NCBI RefSeq assembly: GCF_900105165.1
Contig: NZ_LT629740.1
Coordinates: forward strand, 1,240,001-1,304,000
Source of the DNA: Mucilaginibacter mallensis
GTDB taxonomy: Bacteria > Bacteroidota > Bacteroidia > Sphingobacteriales > Sphingobacteriaceae
Length of the DNA stretch: 64,000 bases
Direction: 5' to 3'
Within the stretch, counting starts at the first letter, position 1. The number at the start of each line of letters is the position of its first letter. This document shows, piece by piece, positions 1 to 7,248 of the stretch. The position numbers and the translations under genes are program-made. Below the pieces are notes generated by a model that searched no databases, was not told the origin of the DNA, and saw nothing but the letters and a program-made list of their open reading frames with translations.

Positions 1-141
1 GGATAATGCCAGTTCGGGCCAGGTTAATGAATCGCGGAAGCAGAAAAAAACAATTACACTAACAGCAATTGCTATCATTAAACGAACGTGTGCATCAATC
101 CGGAAAAAAAATCGTCTATCGGGGATTATATTTTTTGTCAT
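1..141 (-). CDS. Membrane protein, N-terminal fragment cut by the window edge
   Basis: An open frame starts at ATG 141 and stays open to base 1, giving 47 residues without a stop. It opens with MTKNIIPDRRFF, then a basic stretch (RIDAHVRL) and a hydrophobic run (MIAIAVSVIVFFCF) that reads as a first transmembrane helix. The start lies 8 bases after the ywbE stop on the same strand, so the two are probably cotranscribed. The 'HVRL + helix' opening resembles the start of DUF1345 membrane proteins, but this is a weak resemblance from a short fragment. The rest of the gene lies outside the window. Confidence 0.5.
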   Translation of the reverse strand, partial: MTKNIIPDRRFFFRIDAHVRLMIAIAVSVIVFFCFRDSLTWPELALS

Positions 142-149
142 TTTTTTAT

Positions 150-350
150 TTAGTCTTCTTCAATAATTTCAATTACACGGCCAACCTGCCCATCCTCCAG
201 CCTAACCTTTATGCCCCGCGAGTGATAAGATGAACTGGTTAATAAATTCTTTACTATCCCGCGTGTTCTTTTGCCCGATCGTTGATCTTGTTTGAGTATG
301 ATATCAACCTCAAGTCCGGGATAAATATCGCTTCTGTTCTGTCCGTTCAT
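150..350 (-). CDS. ywbE: YwbE family protein (DUF2196)
   Basis: This is a small, basic protein of about 66 residues. It matches the YwbE pattern almost end to end: 'GLEVDIILKQDQRSGKRT', then 'RGIVKNLLT', then 'HSRGIKVRLEDGQVGRV'. The family is widespread and its function is not established; the compact beta-rich fold suggests nucleic-acid or ribosome contact, which is inference. The ATG at 350 is preferred over the upstream TTG at 359, because that TTG lies inside a -7 promoter box. It is followed closely by a membrane-protein gene on the same strand. Confidence 0.9.
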   Translation of the reverse strand: MNGQNRSDIYPGLEVDIILKQDQRSGKRTRGIVKNLLTSSSYHSRGIKVRLEDGQVGRVIEIIEED

Positions 351-356
351 TTTATC

Positions 357-364
357 CAAATCTA
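357..364 (-). promoter_or_regulatory. Bacteroidota -7 box of ywbE
   Basis: On the minus strand the bases read TAGATTTG, an exact match to TAnnTTTG. The final G lies only 6 bases before the ywbE ATG, so the transcript would have almost no leader. I see no good TTTG -33 element at the usual spacing. Confidence 0.5.
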
Positions 365-446
365 TAACAGATTATTTATAAAGCCTATTTTATTTGAACA
401 TCAGAACACCAGTGTGTTTTTTGACTTTTTAATTTTGACTTTTGAA

Positions 447-875
447 TTAGCTATTGCTCGAGGTATGATCGCAAACAATTTTCCACCCACCATCAATTTT
501 GCGGAACCATAAGGTAAAATAACCGCCTATATCTCCGCTGGCACGTGTTAAATGCCATCCGCCAAGCATAAACGCGTTCTCGGGGTCAAGTAATTGCAGT
601 TTAATCACCTTAAATGCCAGCTGCCCCATAGCGGCTTTACCCGGGTAGCGTTTTTTATAATTATCGAGCGTAGTTTGCCAGCCATAAACAGGCCCGGTTT
701 TGCCAACAAACATTAACGAATCCGATTTCCAGTAGCCTTGCATAAAGCCATCAACATCGGCATTGTTCCAGGCTTGCTGCTGGTCGGCTAATAATTTAAG
801 GATGGCTTGCTTGTCTTGTGCATAAACTGTACACAATGTAAAAATGAACAAGCAGGAAAGTAACAATCTCTTCAT
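447..875 (-). CDS. Exported SnoaL/DUF4440-like protein
   Basis: The protein has 142 residues. It starts with a clear signal peptide (MKRLLLSCLFIFTLCTVYAQ) and continues with a NTF2-like cone fold of the DUF4440 type: an N-terminal helix 'LLADQQQAWNNADVDGFMQGYW', a central strand pair, and a C-terminal 'LWFRKIDGGWKIVCDHTS' strand. Such domains bind small ligands or act as enzymes, but no catalytic residues can be assigned here. Cleavage after the Ala-Gln pair would give a periplasmic protein. It is divergent from the PfkB kinase next door, with about 60 bases between them. Confidence 0.8.
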   Translation of the reverse strand: MKRLLLSCLFIFTLCTVYAQDKQAILKLLADQQQAWNNADVDGFMQGYWKSDSLMFVGKTGPVYGWQTTLDNYKKRYPGKAAMGQLAFKVIKLQLLDPENAFMLGGWHLTRASGDIGGYFTLWFRKIDGGWKIVCDHTSSNS

Positions 876-911
876 AATGCAAAATACATAAAATCATCCG
901 AAAATACTTTT

Positions 912-919
912 TAGCTTTG
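912..919 (+). promoter_or_regulatory. Bacteroidota -7 box of the PfkB kinase
   Basis: The bases read TAGCTTTG, matching TAnnTTTG, 18 bases before the ATG at 938. The in-frame TTG at 917 falls inside this box, which supports 938 as the start. Confidence 0.45.
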
Positions 920-937
920 GGGCTTCATCTAATACTT

Positions 938-1816
938 ATGAACAATAAAGTACTATGTTTCGGCGAGGTTTTATGGGATACCTTTGGCAATGAAAAAAAA
1001 GCCGGTGGTGCCCCTATGAATGTGGCAGCACATTTGGCCCAGCAAAAGGTTGATGTAGGCTTTGCCAGCAGAATAGGATCAGATGAACCGGGTATTAAAC
1101 TTGCGGGAGTTTTAAAGAAAAGTGGTTTATTTTCTGAGCTTATACAAGTAGATGAAGAACTGCCAACCTGTGAAGTCACTGTTCAGCTTGATGAAAACAA
1201 CCAGGCTACTTACATTATACCCGAACCCGTTTCGTGGGATAATATTCAAACTACAGAAGCGCTTGTTGCCAGCGCTGTAAAAGCATCAGCTATTGTTTTT
1301 GGCAGTTTAGCCTGCCGTACGCGCACCACTCGTGATACCTTACTGAATTTGCTTGATGAAACCAAAGCCTTAAGAATATTTGATGTAAACCTGCGCGCAC
1401 CACATTATACGCTCTCAACCATCGAGAACCTGGCAGCCCGTGCCACTGTGGTAAAAATGAATGAAGAAGAAGCCAACCTGTTAATAGGCGGCAGTAACGG
1501 GCATTTGTTAGATAAGATTGCTGAATTTCGTGCTAAATACCATCCGCAAACTATTTGTGTAACCCGTGGCGAAAACGGCGCTATGATATGGCATAACCAT
1601 GAGGTTTATGAACACCCCGGATTTAAAGTTAATGTTGTAGATACTGTAGGCGCTGGCGATGCTTTTTTAGCCACTTTTATTGCCGGCATCTTGGAAAAAC
1701 AACCCATGCAGCAAGTGCTTGAAAATGCCTGCGCCATTGGTGCATTTGTGACCAGTAAACGTGGTGCTAATCCGGTTTATGACTGGGCCGAAATAGATGC
1801 TATAAAACAGGGATAA
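938..1816 (+). CDS. PfkB-family carbohydrate kinase, probable fructokinase
   Basis: This 292-residue kinase phosphorylates a sugar with ATP in the cytoplasm. The PfkB signatures are complete: the N-terminal 'GGAPMNVAAHLA' (residues 23-34) that closes over the sugar, and the C-terminal 'DTVGAGDAFLATF' with catalytic Asp at about residue 241. The 'CFGEVLWDTFG' opening and overall length fit bacterial fructokinases better than ribokinase or adenosine kinase, but the substrate is inferred. ATG 938 is chosen over the TTG at 917. No sugar transporter or other catabolic gene lies beside it, so the pathway context is not informative. Confidence 0.88.
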   Translation: MNNKVLCFGEVLWDTFGNEKKAGGAPMNVAAHLAQQKVDVGFASRIGSDEPGIKLAGVLKKSGLFSELIQVDEELPTCEVTVQLDENNQATYIIPEPVSWDNIQTTEALVASAVKASAIVFGSLACRTRTTRDTLLNLLDETKALRIFDVNLRAPHYTLSTIENLAARATVVKMNEEEANLLIGGSNGHLLDKIAEFRAKYHPQTICVTRGENGAMIWHNHEVYEHPGFKVNVVDTVGAGDAFLATFIAGILEKQPMQQVLENACAIGAFVTSKRGANPVYDWAEIDAIKQG

Positions 1817-2128
1817 AACGCTCCTTAAATTTCCTGTTCCACCCTTTTTAGCACTACATTTTCCGTAAAATAATTTTGGTTTTGACTGAAATTATTTTTT
1901 GGGTTAATATGTCGATAAACAGTGTTTCCTCGATATTCCATTGAATTTACTTCTAAAGCATTACTAGTTGCTTTTTATTTTATAAATAGTAAGAATTGTT
2001 GCCTAATATGTACAAGTTTAAACTTTTGAGAATTTGTGCTTTTTGATGCTTTAAAGCAGTTTTTTTGATGTTTTTCCTCAACTTTATACAAGTAAAAAAC
2101 GTATAAATCACCAACAAAATTAGTTGTT
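1817..2128. other. Intergenic region, no gene recognised
   Basis: These 312 AT-rich bases lie between the sugar kinase and the small zinc-ribbon gene. I see no convincing coding frame, RNA gene, strong hairpin or canonical promoter box. Confidence 0.5.
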
Positions 2129-2335
2129 ATGGACCCAATAATAATGGACCGAAAAAAATGCAAAAAATGTGCACGGGGAAAGCTAGATACCCGGGCCAGA
2201 CGCAGCATTGTGGTTAAAGTAACTTTATTTTGGTTGCCTGTTAAAAGGTACAGGTGTGATAGTTGCCTTAAAAAAACATATGTACTCGGGTCGTCACTGG
2301 CACCGGTAAGGAGAGCTAATTTGCAAATACTTTAA
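2129..2335 (+). CDS. Small zinc-ribbon protein, paralogue A
   Basis: A 68-residue basic protein with two CxxC knuckles (C11/C14 and C43/C46). They are separated by 28 residues containing an Arg-rich segment (LDTRARRS) and the motif 'LFWLPVKRYRC'. This is a minimal zinc-ribbon architecture. Two more proteins in this window (31329-31511 and 31644-31856, minus strand) share the same knuckle spacing and the 'FLP/FP-hydrophobic-K/R-K/R-Y' motif before the second knuckle, so the three form a family. The function is unknown; nucleic-acid or protein binding are both possible. ATG 2144 is an alternative start. A hairpin terminator follows at 2414. Confidence 0.75.
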   Translation: MDPIIMDRKKCKKCARGKLDTRARRSIVVKVTLFWLPVKRYRCDSCLKKTYVLGSSLAPVRRANLQIL

Positions 2336-2413
2336 CCAATTTACCCTTTCATCATTTAGCAGGTTGTTGTGATCCTGCTGAAAGTAGAATGTTCCTAGTC
2401 CTTATTTCCTGAT

Positions 2414-2450
2414 TATCTGCCCGCCATAATGGTGGGCAGATATTTTTTTT
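2414..2450 (+). terminator. Rho-independent terminator
   Basis: A 12-base-pair stem (TATCTGCCCGCC with its near-complement) closes a 5-base loop and runs directly into a T tract. It lies about 80 bases after the small zinc-ribbon gene and fits as its terminator. Confidence 0.75.
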
Positions 2451-2598
2451 CTGAAATCAGCTTTTTGTTTGAAAATAAGAGCTTTTAACAGGATGAACCA
2501 TTCCTATTGTCATTGCTGCCTAACAATTCTTCGTAAAAAGCCCCCGCATAAAACTTTTAATAAAAATTATCCGTTATTTTATATCAGAAAGGTACAAT

Positions 2599-3696
2599 AT
2601 GCGCGGTTTTGGATTTTCCAAGTTTAGCCCAAACGATATCCCCAAAGGTGGATTCGACGAATTACTGAAGTTATTTCTGGAATTGCTTAATTATACATCA
2701 GGCGATGCAGGCGAAGCTTTGGCCTGGATGAATGAGCTTGATAAGCAATATAACATCACCAGTGATGAATATGGCATGGGCGATTTTATTGATGAACTGA
2801 AGCAAAAAGGTTACCTGGATGAGGATAAGCAAAATGGCGAGTTCAGGATAACTGCAAAAGCAGAGCAGGGGATAAGGCAATCAGCACTGGAAGAAATATT
2901 TGGTAAGCTGAAAAAATCAGGCAAAGGCAATCACCGGTCGCCGCAATCAGGCCAGGGTGATGAAAAGAATGCCGAACGTCGCGAGTTCGAATTTGGCGAC
3001 AGTCTTGACCAGATAGATATGACCCAATCTATCCACAACGCGCAGGTAAATCATGGTATAGGTGATTTTATGATGACCGAGCGTGATCTGGAAGTTGAGG
3101 AAATGGATTATAAAACCCTTACCTCGACTGTGCTGATGATAGATATATCGCACTCCATGATACTTTATGGTGAGGACAGGATCACGCCGGCCAAAAAAGT
3201 TGCCATGGCGCTGGCTGAGCTTATCCGTACCAAATACCCGAAGGATACATTGGATATTGTTGTATTTGGTAATGATGCCTGGCCTATCACACTAAAAGAT
3301 CTGCCTTATTTACAGGTGGGGCCGTACCATACCAATACCTACGCTGGGCTTGAGCTGGCAACCGACCTGCTGCGCAGGCGCAAAACCCATAACAAGCAGA
3401 TATTTATGATAACCGATGGAAAGCCAACCTGCTTAAAAGAGGGTACTAAATATTACAAGAACAGCATAGGGCTAGATAGAAAAGTGGTGAATAAAACCCT
3501 GAACATGGCTGCCCAGTGTAAACGCTTAAAAATTCCTATCACCACATTTATGATAGCCAAGGATCCTTACCTGCAACAATTTGTGCGTAAATTTACGGAA
3601 ACAAACGGCGGCAAGGCTTTTTACAGTTCCCTAAATGGCTTAGGCGAATACATTTTTGAGGATTACATCCGCAACAGGAGAAAGACAGTTCGGTAA
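2599..3696 (+). CDS. VWA-domain protein, partner of a MoxR/ChlI-type ATPase
   Basis: The protein has 365 residues. A helical N-terminal half (about 1-130) with a charged linker is followed by a von Willebrand A domain from about residue 172. The metal-ion site is complete: DxSxS as D182-I-S184-H-S186, a Thr near 247 and Asp 273 in 'MITDGKPT'. No signal peptide or membrane helix is seen, so it should be cytoplasmic. It is followed at 130 bases by an AAA+ ATPase on the same strand. Such pairs, related to ChlI/ChlD and MoxR/VWA, act as chaperone-like modules that insert metals or remodel complexes. The client is unknown. Confidence 0.85.
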   Translation: MRGFGFSKFSPNDIPKGGFDELLKLFLELLNYTSGDAGEALAWMNELDKQYNITSDEYGMGDFIDELKQKGYLDEDKQNGEFRITAKAEQGIRQSALEEIFGKLKKSGKGNHRSPQSGQGDEKNAERREFEFGDSLDQIDMTQSIHNAQVNHGIGDFMMTERDLEVEEMDYKTLTSTVLMIDISHSMILYGEDRITPAKKVAMALAELIRTKYPKDTLDIVVFGNDAWPITLKDLPYLQVGPYHTNTYAGLELATDLLRRRKTHNKQIFMITDGKPTCLKEGTKYYKNSIGLDRKVVNKTLNMAAQCKRLKIPITTFMIAKDPYLQQFVRKFTETNGGKAFYSSLNGLGEYIFEDYIRNRRKTVR

Positions 3697-3701
3697 TTTG
3701 G

Positions 3702-3813
3702 GTCCGAAAGTCCGTAAGACTGAAAGTCCGAAAGATTATGGGCAGTATACATTAATCAAAGCATCTACTATAAAAAACTCTTCCGGACTTTCGGTCTTCC
3801 CCGATTTCCGGAC
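3702..3813. repeat. Imperfect inverted repeat between the VWA and AAA+ genes
   Basis: Two arms of about 33 bases (3702-3734 and 3781-3813) are near reverse complements. Both are built from the motif GTCCGAAAGTCCG or its variants, with a spacer of about 46 bases. The short internal GTCCG/AGTCCG repeats make it look like a dispersed intergenic repeat rather than a terminator, as there is no T tract. It lies inside a likely operon and could attenuate expression of the ATPase gene. Confidence 0.7.
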
Positions 3814-3825
3814 TAAAAAGAAACA

Positions 3826-5331
3826 ATGAATAAATTAGAAATAAAAACCCTCGGCCAGTTAAAGCAAACTGATTATGTAAGCCGATCGGTTAAAGATGAG
3901 TTAAGGGCCAACCTGATAACACAACTGAAAAAAAAAGAGGGTGGTTTTGAGGGTATCATCGGTTTTGAAGATACGGTAATTCCTGACCTGCAAACTGCCA
4001 TATTATCCCGCCATAATATTCTTTTACTCGGTTTACGTGGTCAGGCTAAAACACGTATTGCCCGCTTGCTGGTAAATCTACTGGATGAGTATGTGCCGTA
4101 CATTGAAGGATCGGAGTTATTTGATGATCCATTGGCGCCTATCTCGTGGTTTGGGCATCACGAAGTGCTTGCCAAAGGTGATAACACGCCAATTGCATGG
4201 CTGCACCGCTCTGATCGTTATACCGAGAAGCTGGCTACGCCTGATGTTACCGTGGCCGATCTTATCGGTGATGTTGACCCTATAAAGGCAGCTACCATGA
4301 AGTTAACCTACTCTGATGAGCGTGTGATCCATTTTGGTTTGATACCACGCGCGCACAGGGGCATATTTGTAATAAACGAATTGCCCGATCTGCAGGCACG
4401 TATACAGGTATCGCTGTTTAATATTTTGCAGGAAAGAGATATACAGATCCGCGGCTTTAAACTACGCCTGCCGCTTGATATTCAGTTTGTATTTACAGCC
4501 AATCCTGAGGATTATACCAATCGCGGTTCAATAGTAACGCCATTAAAGGATAGGATAGAGAGCCAGATATTAACGCATTACCCGCGCACAGTTGAGGTAT
4601 CGCGCAAGATAACCCAGCAGGAAGCATTCTTAAGCCCTGAGCAGAAGGTAGCAGTAGAAGCTGATGGTTTGGTGAAGAACATGATAGAGCAGATCGCTTT
4701 TGAGGCGCGTAACTCTGAGTATATCGATAAAAAATCGGGTGTATCGGCACGGTTAACCATATCAGCCTATGAAAACCTGATCAGTAATGCCGAGCGCCGC
4801 ATGATCATTAATCATGAGGCCACTACTTTTGTACGTATATGCGACTTTTTAGGCGTTATACCGGCAATTACCGGCAAAATTGAGCTGGTATATGAAGGTG
4901 AGCTCGAAGGCCCGGCAAAAGTGGCTAATATGCTTATAGGCAAAGCAGTTAAAACAATGCTGCTGCAATTTTTCCCCGACCCGGAAAAAGCTAAAAAATC
5001 AAAGGCTCCAAATCCTTATACCGAAGTTATCAATTGGTTCAGTAATGGTAACAACTTATCGTTAGTGGACGACCTGCCACTGGCCGAATATAAAAAAGCT
5101 TTGAATTCCGTAACCGGTTTAAAGGAACTGGTTAAAAAGTTCCACCCGAATTTGAGCGAAAATCAGCAACTGTTGCTGATGGAATTTGTATTGCATGGCC
5201 TGGCCGAGTTTTCACAACTGAGCAAAGGTTTCCTTGATAATGGTTTTGCGTTTTCAGATATGTTCAACAGCCTGTTCAACCTTGAACCGGATGATGACGA
5301 CGAACTGGATATGGATGATGACCGTTATTAA
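3826..5331 (+). CDS. AAA+ ATPase, MoxR/magnesium-chelatase ChlI type
   Basis: The protein has 501 residues. It has an N-terminal helical part, Walker A 'GLRGQAKT' (69-76), Walker B 'FVINELPDL' (181-189) with the acidic Glu 185, and a sensor-1 Asn in 'FTANPE' (223-228). 'PLKDRIESQI' follows and could supply the arginine finger. The C-terminus is helical and ends in a very acidic tail (DDDDELDMDDD). The inserted loops before Walker B are typical of the helix-2-insert clade that includes ChlI and MoxR. With the upstream VWA protein it should form an ATP-driven remodelling complex. Porphyrin-biosynthesis genes are absent nearby, so a magnesium-chelatase role is unlikely. Confidence 0.85.
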   Translation: MNKLEIKTLGQLKQTDYVSRSVKDELRANLITQLKKKEGGFEGIIGFEDTVIPDLQTAILSRHNILLLGLRGQAKTRIARLLVNLLDEYVPYIEGSELFDDPLAPISWFGHHEVLAKGDNTPIAWLHRSDRYTEKLATPDVTVADLIGDVDPIKAATMKLTYSDERVIHFGLIPRAHRGIFVINELPDLQARIQVSLFNILQERDIQIRGFKLRLPLDIQFVFTANPEDYTNRGSIVTPLKDRIESQILTHYPRTVEVSRKITQQEAFLSPEQKVAVEADGLVKNMIEQIAFEARNSEYIDKKSGVSARLTISAYENLISNAERRMIINHEATTFVRICDFLGVIPAITGKIELVYEGELEGPAKVANMLIGKAVKTMLLQFFPDPEKAKKSKAPNPYTEVINWFSNGNNLSLVDDLPLAEYKKALNSVTGLKELVKKFHPNLSENQQLLLMEFVLHGLAEFSQLSKGFLDNGFAFSDMFNSLFNLEPDDDDELDMDDDRY

Positions 5332-5346
5332 TATTTTTTATAATTG

Positions 5347-5430
5347 TCATTTCGACCGGAGGGAGAAATCTTTTTCACCATGCATATTCGTATGCAAAGC
5401 GCAGAAGATTTCTCCCTCCGGTCGAAATGA
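5347..5430. repeat. Perfect 26-bp inverted repeat with an inner UUCG hairpin
   Basis: Arms 5347-5372 and 5405-5430 are exact reverse complements (first bases TCATTTCGACCGGAGGGAG). Inside lies a second perfect hairpin, TGCATA-TTCG-TATGCA (5381-5396), with the stable UUCG tetraloop. There is no T tract after it, so it looks like a mobile REP-like element placed after the AAA+ gene, though its RNA would also end or protect a transcript. Confidence 0.85.
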
Positions 5431-5545
5431 TATTATTTTTTTAGATGACTATTCAAGTTGGAATATTGCAGGAGATTCCGATATTTGAATATTAGTCGCG
5501 CCCAGTTATTAAATTAATATTGCGGGCTGATCATCCCAATCACTG

Positions 5546-6421
5546 ATGAGGAAAATATTACAATCTGCTTTTGATTTTATACTCTTCAGCAATATTTTTA
5601 TGTCGTTGTGCGCAGTAGCGCAGGGGCTGGTTACCTTTCTTCTTATCGGCTCAAAACCTGTATACTCAGTTTTAGGGTTATTATTCGTATCCACCCTGGG
5701 GATATACAATTTCTGCATACTTATTAGCAAGCCTGAACGTCCACAGGATTCAATATATCGTCGCGAACGCTGGTTCTTTGCACATTACCGGCTTATGGTT
5801 ACCATAACCATCGTATCTATACTGGCGTTAATGCCGCTGTTTGTTTTAATATCTACCGAATCACGTATACTGCTCATCTTTTTGGGTATAATATCATTTG
5901 CTTATGGCTTGCCCCTGTTTACCCTGGGCGATAAGAAGTTTGGCTTACGTAATATCCCCGGCTTAAAGCAGTTTCTGATCACTTTGGTATGGACAATGAG
6001 CTCGGTACTATTGCCATTACTGGAGGCTCAGCACCTGCAACTAGGCACTGTATCTATGCGTGATACTACTATACTCATTGCTAAGCGGTTTTTATTTATA
6101 GGAGCACTCACAGTGCCGTTTGATATCCGTGATCTCTTCCAGGACAAGCAATCGGGCCTTAAGACGGTCCCGGTAGTTTTCGGTGAAAAGAAGGCTTACC
6201 TGTTTTGCCAGGTGTTGTTGGCGGGCTATGTTGTACTGTTGTTCCTGTTCAGGAATAATGGCTTTAACAATGATTTTTGCGCGTTAACCATAACCGCTGT
6301 TTTAGCCGGATGGCTTATCTTCAGATCAACCTTGGAAAAAAACGAATATTACTACTTCTTTTGTATCGATGGGATTTTAATTCTACAATATCTCCTTTTA
6401 CTGGCATTCAGGGCCATATAA
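5546..6421 (+). CDS. UbiA-like polytopic membrane protein
   Basis: The protein has 291 residues with about eight or nine hydrophobic segments. The second signature of UbiA prenyltransferases is visible at about 193-213: D193, D196 and D200 in 'DIRDLFQDKQSG', followed by 'LKTVPVVFG'. The first Asp-rich motif expected near residue 55 is replaced by 'YNFCILISKPERPQD', so the prenyl-diphosphate metal site is incomplete. It may be a divergent prenyltransferase or a non-catalytic relative. The next gene, 10 bases downstream, is a methyltransferase; this resembles the pairing of a UbiA prenyltransferase with a ring methyltransferase in quinone synthesis, which is inference. Confidence 0.6.
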   Translation: MRKILQSAFDFILFSNIFMSLCAVAQGLVTFLLIGSKPVYSVLGLLFVSTLGIYNFCILISKPERPQDSIYRRERWFFAHYRLMVTITIVSILALMPLFVLISTESRILLIFLGIISFAYGLPLFTLGDKKFGLRNIPGLKQFLITLVWTMSSVLLPLLEAQHLQLGTVSMRDTTILIAKRFLFIGALTVPFDIRDLFQDKQSGLKTVPVVFGEKKAYLFCQVLLAGYVVLLFLFRNNGFNNDFCALTITAVLAGWLIFRSTLEKNEYYYFFCIDGILILQYLLLLAFRAI

Positions 6422-6431
6422 TAACTCATTT

Positions 6432-7055
6432 ATGGCGGCCAATTACAATAACTCAGCCTGGTTTTATGACAGGCTCTCACGTATTGTTTATGGCAAGGCA
6501 CTGGTAAACGCGCAGGTTTATTTGTTAAAGCATGTGCCTGCAAATAGTAAAGTGTTGATAGCAGGAGGAGGCACAGGGTGGATACTGGAAGAATTAAGTA
6601 AAATACATCCCACAGGCTTAAACATTACCTATGTGGAGATAGCCGAACACATGATGGCGCTATCCCAAAAAAGAAACGTAGCCGGTAATACAGTAACATT
6701 TATTAATGATGCGGTAGAGAATGTAACATTGCCCGCGGATTTTGACGTTGTGGTCACCCCATTTTTATTTGACAATTTTACGGAGCAAACACTTGTAAAA
6801 GTATTCGCTCATATCCACAGCCTGCTTAAAAGAGATGGACTATGGTTGAATACTGATTTTCAGCTCACGAGTAAATGGTGGCAGCAGTTTTTACTGAAAA
6901 CCATGTTCCTGTTTTTTAAAGTAATATGTGGGATAGAAGCCTCCAAACTTCCTGCTATTGCGAAATGCTTTGCGGAAGCCGGTTATAAGGTTGCGGATAG
7001 GAAAACTTTCTTTGGCGATTTTATTGTGTCGGAGGTGTATAAACAAGAAGAATAA
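6432..7055 (+). CDS. Class I SAM-dependent methyltransferase
   Basis: The protein has 207 residues with a Rossmann methyltransferase core. Motif I is 'VLIAGGGTGW' (41-50), an acidic 'YVEIAEHMM' follows strand 2, and 'VVVTPFLFDNF' marks motif IV. The closing region 'AKCFAEAGYKVADRKTFFGDF' resembles UbiE-like or small-molecule methyltransferases. A hydrophobic run (FLLKTMFLFFKVICGI) in the second half could dip into the membrane. It lies 10 bases after the UbiA-like gene and is probably cotranscribed, which suggests a shared lipid-soluble substrate. The substrate itself cannot be read from the sequence. Confidence 0.75.
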   Translation: MAANYNNSAWFYDRLSRIVYGKALVNAQVYLLKHVPANSKVLIAGGGTGWILEELSKIHPTGLNITYVEIAEHMMALSQKRNVAGNTVTFINDAVENVTLPADFDVVVTPFLFDNFTEQTLVKVFAHIHSLLKRDGLWLNTDFQLTSKWWQQFLLKTMFLFFKVICGIEASKLPAIAKCFAEAGYKVADRKTFFGDFIVSEVYKQEE

Positions 7056-7059
7056 AAAA

Positions 7060-7216
7060 GCGTCATTGCTAGGAACGAAGCAATCCTTATTAAGGAAAGG
7101 TGGGTGTCACCCTGAGGCACTCGAAGGGTGAGCGTAAAGGCCTTTGCCCACATGCTTCGAGGGCCTCAGCATGACCCTCATCTGCGTAAAGATTGCTTCG
7201 TTTCTCGCAATGACGC
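7060..7216. repeat. Nested inverted repeats of two families
   Basis: The outer arms (7060-7085 and 7191-7216) belong to the TCATTGCGAGG-type family. Inside them lies a second inverted pair (7102-7126 and 7154-7176) of the GTGTCACCCTGAGG / CCTCAGCATGACCC type, around a core 'GAAGGGTGAGCGTAAAGG'. That inner unit is closely related to the repeat at 43210-43288, so one repeat appears to have inserted in or grown inside another. The element separates the convergent methyltransferase and manA genes. Confidence 0.8.
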
Positions 7217-7248
7217 GTGGCGAATAATGTCGTAATTAAACGGTTATA

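Noticed and set aside
2599..5331. Magnesium chelatase for chlorophyll or cobalamin synthesis
   Set aside because: The AAA+ and VWA proteins are related to ChlI/ChlD, but no ChlH/CobN subunit or porphyrin-pathway gene is present in the window.
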